The translations under genes were made by a program, and so were the position numbers. Positions 1 through 5,219 of a DNA stretch of 6,926 nt are shown piece by piece. Source of the stretch: TMED27 sp964351195 (lineage in GTDB: Bacteria; Pseudomonadota; Alphaproteobacteria; Micavibrionales; Micavibrionaceae); contig CAYGNI010000096.1 of the NCBI GenBank assembly GCA_964351195.1, forward strand, positions 1 through 6,926, given 5' to 3'. Below the pieces are notes generated by a model. That model was not told where the DNA came from. It was given only the letters and a program-made list of their open reading frames with translations, and searched no databases. The stretch's first letter is position 1, and each line of letters starts with the position of its first letter.

Positions 1-572
1 GCCGTTGGAAAGGGTGGAAAGCGCTTAGGCCCTATCAACAGATCCTTTTGGCTTCATTTTGTCTTAAGGCTTCACGCAAGCGCGATGCGGCCGACCAGAT
101 GTTGGGGCGGCTGGCGGAATGCTGGAGCGCTAAGAAAGGTCTCCAGATTAATCGCGATCGAAAACTTTTGAACGAAGCGCGAAAGATTTTGAAGACCAAG
201 GGTTTAGCTGCCGGAACGCTTGGAGCTTGTAATAAGCATGCTTTTGTGACCACGGCGATGGCCGGGGCGCTGACTTATGCCCGCAATGAAGGCGGAGTTT
301 TGGCGCCCGCACAGTTCGTCTGGCTGCGCGCTCATGACCGCTCGCTTTGGTATCCACTTAACAATCTGGGGCGGCATAGCTATCACATGGAGGCTCTGGG
401 TGCGATGTCGCATTTTAAAGCAGAGCGCCTAACCCAGCGCCCTATTCCGGTGCCAAAAATGGAAGGCGCGGTGCAGATGATTTTCGAATATATGCGATCG
501 AAAAAAGCGCGTCCGATACCGCCAATGGATTACTCGAAATCCTCGAAACGAGGCATCAAGAAAGCAACGTAG
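1..572 (+). CDS. dotM: DotM/IcmP (TrbA-like) type IVB secretion coupling protein, 3' part
   Basis: This is the C-terminal 189 residues of a protein whose reading frame is open to the left edge (first whole codon at 3), so the true start and the expected N-terminal membrane segments lie outside the window. It resembles the cytoplasmic domain of DotM/IcmP (TrbA on IncI plasmids), the inner-membrane partner of the DotL ATPase that helps recruit secretion substrates. Family-like stretches visible here, counted from the edge, are KRDAADQMLGRLA (about 26-38), the helix FVTTAMAGALTYARNEGGVL (81-100), and the signature FVWLRAHDRSLWYPLNNLGR (105-124). The domain is rich in Arg and Lys and ends in a basic tail (KSSKRGIKKAT). 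In Legionella, basic patches of DotM bind acidic effector signals; whether that applies here is inference. The stop at 570-572 lies 16 bases before the next gene, and dotL follows it, which supports the assignment. A TTG at 48 is internal, not a start. Confidence 0.85.
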   Translation, partial: RWKGWKALRPYQQILLASFCLKASRKRDAADQMLGRLAECWSAKKGLQINRDRKLLNEARKILKTKGLAAGTLGACNKHAFVTTAMAGALTYARNEGGVLAPAQFVWLRAHDRSLWYPLNNLGRHSYHMEALGAMSHFKAERLTQRPIPVPKMEGAVQMIFEYMRSKKARPIPPMDYSKSSKRGIKKAT

Positions 573-579
573 AACGTAT

Positions 580-584
580 AAGGA
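580..584 (+). promoter_or_regulatory. Ribosome-binding site of the gene between dotM and dotL
   Basis: AAGGA at 580-584 lies 4 bases before the ATG at 589 and 10 bases before an in-frame ATG at 595. Neither spacing is ideal, so the start is uncertain by two codons. It lies only 8 bases beyond the dotM stop, consistent with one operon. Confidence 0.55.
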
Positions 585-588
585 AAGA

Positions 589-1137
589 ATGACAATGTTG
601 AAGACCATAAATGGGAAGAAAGATGCAAGCGCCAGCGTAGTAGACGGGAAGCTTATATTATCTTTTCCGTACGCCCATACGCCTGTGGTGTGGCAGATGG
701 ATTTGGCGCAGGTGAAGGCCTCGTCTCTCGAAGTTCTGCACAACGAAGATGCAGGGCTTTATACATTAACCATGAAGACGCCCAAAGGTGAGAAGATTGA
801 TGCCGCGCAGTTTTCTGTACGCAGTGACGCCGTGGGTGGATTGATGGCGGCCTCTAAAGCGCTAGAAAACGCGCATGGACGTATTCATCAACACGCCGAG
901 GGACAAAGTATAGGCACAGGCAGTATGGTTCATATCGCAAAACCACAGCGCAAAAGACGCTGGGTGATGGTTGTTGTGGGCCTTTTTGTAGTGTTTATTT
1001 TATTTAATTTGTGGGTCGCGATGATTCCGCGCGAACCGGGTAGTTTTCAGCAAAGTGCTGTGGCGCCTCAGGCACAAACGCCAGCGGATACAGCGGGCGT
1101 TCCGATGTCTGCGGATGATTTTTTGAGTAACCAGTAA
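589..1137 (+). CDS. Unrecognised bitopic inner-membrane protein between dotM and dotL
   Basis: I do not recognise this 182-residue protein by family. Residues 1 to about 120 are hydrophilic. Residues 15-80 look like a run of alternating beta strands (KLILSFPY, VVWQMDL, SSLEVLHN, GLYTLTMKT, DAAQFSV), followed by a probable helix at 81-97 (AVGGLMAASKALENAHG). That strand-then-helix order is reminiscent of a pleckstrin-homology-like fold. A basic stretch, KPQRKRRW (118-125), precedes one strong membrane segment at about 126-145. By the positive-inside rule the N-terminal domain is therefore cytoplasmic and the Pro/Ala/Gln-rich tail (146-182) periplasmic. There is no signal peptide and there are no cysteines, so it is not the thioredoxin-like TrbB that IncI plasmids carry between trbA and trbC. 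It sits 16 bases after dotM and before dotL in the same orientation. A role in the DotL-DotM coupling complex is inferred from position only. An alternative start is the ATG at 595. Confidence 0.8.
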   Translation: MTMLKTINGKKDASASVVDGKLILSFPYAHTPVVWQMDLAQVKASSLEVLHNEDAGLYTLTMKTPKGEKIDAAQFSVRSDAVGGLMAASKALENAHGRIHQHAEGQSIGTGSMVHIAKPQRKRRWVMVVVGLFVVFILFNLWVAMIPREPGSFQQSAVAPQAQTPADTAGVPMSADDFLSNQ

Positions 1138-1152
1138 TTGAATACTATGTGT

Positions 1153-1170
1153 TTCCCACGCAAACGGGAA
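1153..1170 (+). other. Weak inverted repeat in the spacer before dotL
   Basis: TTCCC (1153-1157) can pair with GGGAA (1166-1170) around an 8-base loop. It begins 15 bases after the stop of the preceding gene. No U-run follows, so it is not a standard intrinsic terminator. It could act as an RNA-processing or stability element, or be chance. Confidence 0.3.
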
Positions 1171-1192
1171 TCTTAAAAGACAAAATAAGAAG

Positions 1193-1212
1193 ATCCCTGG
1201 CTTCGCAGGGAT
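1193..1212 (+). promoter_or_regulatory. Hairpin enclosing the dotL ribosome-binding site
   Basis: ATCCCTG (1193-1199) and CAGGGAT (1206-1212) form a perfect 7-bp stem with the 6-base loop GCTTCG. The 3' arm contains AGGGA (1207-1211), the best Shine-Dalgarno match for the GTG start at 1217 (5-base spacing). The fold would hide the ribosome-binding site, so it may lower or gate DotL translation. No T-run follows on the plus strand, so it is not a standard terminator in the operon direction. The regulatory role is inference. Confidence 0.5.
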
Positions 1213-1216
1213 AGCA

Positions 1217-3625
1217 GTGAAGAAAAGAATGGCATTAGACCAGAAAAAATACGAACACAAGCATGAAGCTATCCTGCGGGATGTGCGTCCGATTTTGGTG
1301 CGTCTTGGCGATGCTTTGCAAAAAACAAGCTATTCAACCGGTGTGTTTATTATTTTTGGTTTTTTGTTTTGGGGTAGCGATCAATATTTCGGCGGATGGC
1401 CGGTGGCGTTGGGCGATATCATTATCATTCTTTTGGGTTTGTTCTTTTGGTGGCTGAATACGCGGGATCGCTCTTTGGCCTTTAAGCTGCCCAAAGGTGC
1501 AAAATTCAAAGACATGAATAACGGCCGCGGCGGAAAAGCCGGTAGAGCCGAAGGTATTTTGTATCTTGGGAATGTTGAGAAGACCAGTGAGGAAGTGTGG
1601 TTCACGAATTCGGATGCGCGCACACATGTGCTGTATCTTGGAACAACGGGCGCGGGTAAAACAGAAGGGCTGAAATCCATGGTGTCGAACGCCATGGCGT
1701 GGGGGTCGGGCTTTGTGTATGTCGACGGTAAAGCCGATACTGATTTGTGGTCATCGCTGTCTTCGCTTGTGCGGCGCTTTGGGCGCGATGATGATTTGCT
1801 TGTTTTGAACTATATGACCGGGAACTCTGATGCGCAGGCGCCCTCCAACACCATGAACCCGTTCTCTTCGGGTTCTGCGTCTTATCTCACCAACATGCTG
1901 GTGCAGCTTATGCCCGAGGCAGAAGGCGATAACGCGATGTGGAAAGAACGTGCGGTGTCTTTGGCCTCTGCGATGCTGCCCGTGCTGACATGGAAGCGTG
2001 ATCATCAGGATATGGCAATGTCGGTGCGAACCATCCGGGATTATCTCGCGCTTGGGAATGTTATTAAACTCTCTCGTGATCAGGCTGTGCCCGAAGAATT
2101 GCGCTCAGGTCTTCACGGTTATCTTGATACCCTCCCCGGTTTTACCGGCGATGCGTATGATGATGAAGGGAAGGTGAAGCCGCCCGGCCCTGACACGCCG
2201 CAATATGACACAACCACAGCCAACCAGCAGCACGGTTATCTGGCGATGCAGTTCACCCGCGCGTTGCAGTCGCTGGGTGATGATTACGGCTATATTTTTG
2301 ATACGCAGGCCGCGGATGTAGACATGGTGGATGTAGTTTTGAACCGGCGTATTCTTGTGGTGCTGATCCCCGCGCTTGAAAAATCGGGCGACGAGATTGC
2401 GAACCTTGGTAAAATCGTTGCCGCAACGATGAAAGGGATGATGGGCTCTGCGCTTGGCTCCAAGGTTGAAGGAACCTCCGAGACCGTCATTGAAAACAAG
2501 CCAACGCATTCTGCGACGCCGTTTATGACTGTGTTTGACGAGGTTGGTTACTATACCGCACAAGGTATGGCGGTGATGGCCGCGCAGGCGCGTTCGCTGG
2601 GATTCTGTCTTGTGTTCTCGGGACAGGATATTCCGGCGATGAAGAAGCGCGTGCGCGAAGAAGCAAACTCTATTCTTGCGAACTGTAACATCAAAATTTT
2701 TGGAAAGTTGGAAGACCCAACGGAAACTAAAGAGTTCTTTGAAAAGACCGTTGGCTCTGCGATGGTGACGGAAGTCTCAGGCTTCCAGATGACGGGCGGG
2801 TCAGAGCTTGGGTCGTATTTTGATACGCAGCAAGCCGGGGTGCAGCTTCGACCACGCGCGCAATACGAAGATCTTCGCGCGTTTAAGGAAGGACAAGCAG
2901 TTATCACATTTGGTGAAACTGTTGTCGATTGCGCGGTTTTTTATTCTAACCCTGGTTTTGCCAAGGCCATGCGGGTGACGCGGTTTATGGCGCTTCCACC
3001 GACCGACGAAGCCTTGCTCAAACATGCAAATGCGATTACGAAGCTGCGTGATCTGTTGGTTGATAAATCATGGACGGCGGAGCGTGCGGAAGTTGCGATT
3101 GAAACACCTGCGGAAATTGATGCCATGGCCAAAGGTTTCCGCAAATTTGATAAAGAGGCTATTGATCCGATCGAAGCGGGAATTGCCTCAATCGTTGAAG
3201 TCCATGCGATCAATAATAAGATCGAGGATGCGCCGATTGAAGAGGATGCGGGCGCCCCTGCTGCTGCAACACCTACTGCGCCTAAAGCAGACCCACCTGT
3301 CAGCTCTGAGCCTGCAGCGCCTCCGCCCCCTGCAACGCCCGCGGCGGACGCCCCGAAAGATACCGGGGGCAGTCCGATGGGATTCTTCTCAAGCGGAGAG
3401 TCATCGGATGCTGCGAAGCCTCCTCCCCCTGCAGCGTCTCCAGATACTGAAACGTCAACCCCATCTGCTACACCAACAGAACAACCGGTAGCAAAAGCGA
3501 CGCCTGAGAGTGCGCCTAAGAAGACGCTACCGAAAGAGATTGAAGATATTATCGAACAAGCCGCTAAGGCAACAAAGCAAGCGTTGTTTAAGGATGAAGA
3601 TGATGGAATGGATGCCGCGGAATAA
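1217..3625 (+). CDS. dotL: DotL/IcmO (TrbC-like) type IVB secretion coupling ATPase
   Basis: This is the inner-membrane AAA+-like ATPase that receives substrates and delivers them to the type IVB channel. Two membrane segments lie at about residues 41-53 and 64-80. The Walker A motif is GTTGAGKT (142-149) and the Walker B is MTVFDE (437-442). Both lie within a nucleotide-binding core spanning roughly 115-590, with other family-like stretches such as NTMNPF (211-216) and FSGQDIP (467-473). The length of 802 residues is close to Legionella DotL (about 780). Residues about 675-768 form a Pro/Ala/Ser/Thr-rich, probably disordered tail, followed by a predicted amphipathic helix (771-791). In Legionella the DotL C-terminus binds the IcmS-IcmW-LvgA adaptors; equivalence here is inferred. 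The GTG at 1217 is preferred because AGGGA precedes it by 5 bases; the in-frame ATG at 1229 is the alternative. The last 20 or so bases overlap the next gene. VirD4/TraD-type coupling proteins are less likely given the DotM neighbour. Confidence 0.9.
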   Translation: MKKRMALDQKKYEHKHEAILRDVRPILVRLGDALQKTSYSTGVFIIFGFLFWGSDQYFGGWPVALGDIIIILLGLFFWWLNTRDRSLAFKLPKGAKFKDMNNGRGGKAGRAEGILYLGNVEKTSEEVWFTNSDARTHVLYLGTTGAGKTEGLKSMVSNAMAWGSGFVYVDGKADTDLWSSLSSLVRRFGRDDDLLVLNYMTGNSDAQAPSNTMNPFSSGSASYLTNMLVQLMPEAEGDNAMWKERAVSLASAMLPVLTWKRDHQDMAMSVRTIRDYLALGNVIKLSRDQAVPEELRSGLHGYLDTLPGFTGDAYDDEGKVKPPGPDTPQYDTTTANQQHGYLAMQFTRALQSLGDDYGYIFDTQAADVDMVDVVLNRRILVVLIPALEKSGDEIANLGKIVAATMKGMMGSALGSKVEGTSETVIENKPTHSATPFMTVFDEVGYYTAQGMAVMAAQARSLGFCLVFSGQDIPAMKKRVREEANSILANCNIKIFGKLEDPTETKEFFEKTVGSAMVTEVSGFQMTGGSELGSYFDTQQAGVQLRPRAQYEDLRAFKEGQAVITFGETVVDCAVFYSNPGFAKAMRVTRFMALPPTDEALLKHANAITKLRDLLVDKSWTAERAEVAIETPAEIDAMAKGFRKFDKEAIDPIEAGIASIVEVHAINNKIEDAPIEEDAGAPAAATPTAPKADPPVSSEPAAPPPPATPAADAPKDTGGSPMGFFSSGESSDAAKPPPPAASPDTETSTPSATPTEQPVAKATPESAPKKTLPKEIEDIIEQAAKATKQALFKDEDDGMDAAE
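3590..3594 (+). promoter_or_regulatory. Ribosome-binding site of the pilin-like gene, inside dotL
   Basis: AAGGA at 3590-3594 lies inside the dotL coding region. It is 5 bases before an ATG at 3600 and 8 bases before an ATG at 3603, with further in-frame ATGs at 3594 and 3612. The 8-base spacing favours 3603. The overlap with dotL (stop at 3623-3625) suggests translational coupling. Confidence 0.55.
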
Positions 3626-4295
3626 AACAAGCATTGCTGAAAGCGGTAACGTCTTTTTGATCATCCTCGTAGCGGTGGTGCTGTTCGCAGCCTTGGCCTT
3701 CACAATTTCGCGGGGCTTTCGCAGCTCCACTACAACGACCATGAGCGACCGGGAAATTGCGCTCGCGGCAACTGATATTATTACTTACGCGCAGCAAGTT
3801 AGTCGCGGCGTAGATCGCCTTCGCCGTAAGGGTGTTTCAGAAAACGATATCAGTTTCGATCAATCCGATGTGAGCGGCTATACGCACAGTTCACCCCAAC
3901 CCGACAGTAACAAAGTCTTTAACCCTTCGGGCGCAGGGGTGACGTGGAAATCTCCCCAGGCTGGTGCCAATGACGGTAGCAGCTGGGTCTTTACAGGCGC
4001 AACATGCATTGGTGACATGGGCACGGGCGCTACAGGTTGTGACAGCGATACGGATTCTAACGAAGAGCTGATCGCGGTTTTGCCAAACGTGATTGATGAT
4101 TTGTGCACGGAAATTAATGACCGCCTTAGCATCTCCTCCATTCCTGCGGATACGGGCGGGGGCGCGTCGAGTACCAAATTCACGGGCAGCTTTGCAGACG
4201 GAACGGAAATAATTCTGGCGGGCGGGCCGTATAACGAAGCGTGTTTTTCACGCGGCGGGAATAATTATTTCTACAGTGTGCTGCTGGTGCGCTAA
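3603..4295 (+). CDS. Pilin-like single-anchor extracytoplasmic protein
   Basis: The protein is about 230 residues from the chosen ATG at 3603; ATGs at 3600 and 3612 are alternatives. The open frame reaches back to 3510, but that part is shifted dotL tail. A short polar N-terminus (MEWMPRNKTSIAESGN) leads into a long hydrophobic helix (VFLIILVAVVLFAALAFTIS, about 17-36). A helical, charged stretch follows (about 46-75, including DREIALAATDIITYAQQVSR), then a Gly/Ser/Thr/Asp-rich globular part. This resembles type IV pilins and pseudopilins, but the residue five after the Gly is not the usual Glu, so it is at best a non-canonical prepilin. Four cysteines (in GATCIGD, TGCDSD, DDLCTEI and EACFSR) could form disulfides outside the cytoplasm. 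I recall similar proteins with a GNxxFLIL-AVxLFAAL anchor as unnamed proteins in alphaproteobacteria, from memory and unverified. Its start overlaps the dotL end, so it is co-transcribed with the secretion genes. It stands where Legionella has dotK/icmN but lacks a lipobox and does not look like DotK. Confidence 0.8.
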   Translation: MEWMPRNKTSIAESGNVFLIILVAVVLFAALAFTISRGFRSSTTTTMSDREIALAATDIITYAQQVSRGVDRLRRKGVSENDISFDQSDVSGYTHSSPQPDSNKVFNPSGAGVTWKSPQAGANDGSSWVFTGATCIGDMGTGATGCDSDTDSNEELIAVLPNVIDDLCTEINDRLSISSIPADTGGGASSTKFTGSFADGTEIILAGGPYNEACFSRGGNNYFYSVLLVR

Positions 4296-4299
4296 TCCT

Positions 4300-5181
4300 T
4301 TAGATCAACGCATACCAAGTACCGCGCCCCTGACCGTGGCGGCGCAGGTAACCGCCCTCCACCAGTTCGAGCAGACGTAGTTTAATCGTTGCACGCCTGC
4401 CCTTGGTCAGCTTGATGATCTGGTTCATTTGCAAGCGTTCATGGGTTTTAAAGAGGTTCATGATTTTGATCGACAGCGCGGGAAGGGTTTGCACATCGGT
4501 TTTCTTTGCTTCCAGGCGCGATTGCAAAATAGATTTTTGTGCGGCAAGGACGCCCAGGAAAAACGATAGCCAGAGGCCCCAATCCGCCCTGCCCGATTCC
4601 AGACTTTTCTGATTATGGGCGAGCGCATCGTAAAAACTCTGCGCGCCCTGCTCCATCATCGGTGTCAGAGACACGTAAGGCGCGTAAGTGTATCCGGCCT
4701 TGAGCATGATCAGCACAATCAGAAATCTGGCCGTCTTTATATTGCCGCTTTCAAAGGGCGCTAGCTGCAGGAAAACTGATGTGAACACGGCGACGACAAT
4801 CAGAGGGTGCAGCGTCTTTGCTGTCAGGGATTCATTGACCCAATCGCATAGCTTTGTCAGCAGCGGCAAGACGTCTTCGGGGGCCGCGGTTTCCAGTGTG
4901 CCGATCGTGGCATCGCTACTTTCAATGGCAAGCGTATTGGGCTGGGTCTTGAAAGTTTTATCGCCTGTGTGAACCGCCTTGATCAGATCGGGTGTTATAT
5001 CATGCTGGCGCAGCGGGTCTAAAACGCGGCCGAATTGCGTGCCGTAATCCGCCACGTCACCCAGCAGGTTGAGCGCTGCTGTGTGACGCTCCAGCCCTTT
5101 CCAAAGCCCCTTGAACTCGTCAACATCGCTGACGCGGCTGAGAATTTCGGGCGTAATGGTGATGGCGTTTATTCCAAGCAT
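4300..5181 (-). CDS. Fic-fold protein with degenerate active site and C-terminal winged helix
   Basis: The protein is 293 residues with an intact frame. The N-terminus (ITPEILSRVSDVDEFKGLW, 8-26) matches the opening of class II Fic proteins. The core follows the Fic pattern: a flap-like segment (about 75-97), a helix ending in LCDWVNES (111-118), then LHPLIVVAVFTSVFLQL (124-140) and the active-site loop. That loop reads APFESGNIKTAR (141-152) where the family has HPFxxGNGRxxR. The catalytic His is Ala141, and the GNGR glycine and arginine are Ile148 and Lys149. The usual inhibitory S/TxxxEG element near residue 50 is also not recognisable (YGTQFGRVL). AMP transfer is therefore unlikely. Residues about 235-293 form a winged-helix-like domain (helix MNQIIKLTKGRRATIKLRLL, wing HGQGRGTWYAL), suggesting DNA binding. 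It lies 38 bases downstream of argS on the same strand and ends 4 bases from the convergent pilin-like gene. No clear Shine-Dalgarno precedes the ATG. Function unknown: a repressor or a protein-binding Fic relic are both possible. Confidence 0.8.
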   Translation of the reverse strand: MLGINAITITPEILSRVSDVDEFKGLWKGLERHTAALNLLGDVADYGTQFGRVLDPLRQHDITPDLIKAVHTGDKTFKTQPNTLAIESSDATIGTLETAAPEDVLPLLTKLCDWVNESLTAKTLHPLIVVAVFTSVFLQLAPFESGNIKTARFLIVLIMLKAGYTYAPYVSLTPMMEQGAQSFYDALAHNQKSLESGRADWGLWLSFFLGVLAAQKSILQSRLEAKKTDVQTLPALSIKIMNLFKTHERLQMNQIIKLTKGRRATIKLRLLELVEGGYLRRHGQGRGTWYALI

Positions 5182-5187
5182 CGTCGT

Positions 5188-5208
5188 ATGATAGCCGATT
5201 ATAGCCGA
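5188..5208 (-). promoter_or_regulatory. Candidate -10 elements and 10-bp direct repeat upstream of the Fic-like gene
   Basis: Read on the minus strand, the argS-Fic gap contains TATAAT (5203-5198), a consensus -10 hexamer, and a weaker TATCAT (5193-5188). Both are part of a direct repeat of TCGGCTAT (5208-5201 and 5198-5191) with a 10-base period, which would place the copies on the same face of the helix. No good -35 box is seen at the expected spacing, where argS coding begins. A transcript from either element would have a very short or absent leader, fitting the lack of a Shine-Dalgarno. Read-through from argS is equally possible. Confidence 0.35.
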
Positions 5209-5219
5209 GAATCAAGGGT

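Noticed and set aside
48..50. TTG as the start of the dotM-like gene
   Set aside because: The frame is open to the window edge and the preceding 15 codons still read as family-like sequence, so the gene is simply cut by the window.
589..1137. Assigning the gene between dotM and dotL as trbB or dotJ/icmM
   Set aside because: It has no CxxC or thioredoxin features as in TrbB. Its membrane helix lies near the C-terminus, opposite to the N-terminal helix of DotI/DotJ proteins.
1193..1212. Intrinsic terminator between the membrane protein gene and dotL
   Set aside because: The stem is good but no T-run follows on the plus strand. On the minus strand a T-rich stretch does follow it, but no minus-strand gene is present to terminate.
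1855..1875. 7-bp inverted repeat GAACCCG/CGGGTTC inside dotL
   Set aside because: It lies in conserved coding sequence for MNPFSSG, so the protein sequence explains it adequately.
3024..3491. Plus-strand open frame of 155 codons in another frame of dotL
   Set aside because: The Arg/Leu-rich translation is a frame-shifted shadow of the low-complexity dotL tail. No start signal or domain is seen.
2941..3630. Minus-strand open frame of 229 codons opposite the dotL tail
   Set aside because: Its Ser/Ala/Gly-rich translation is what the antisense of a Pro/Ala/Ser-rich linker gives. The dotL frame is well supported.
4300..5181. Calling the Fic-like gene a pseudogene
   Set aside because: There is no frameshift or internal stop and the C-terminal domain is complete. 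Loss of catalytic residues alone does not show decay.
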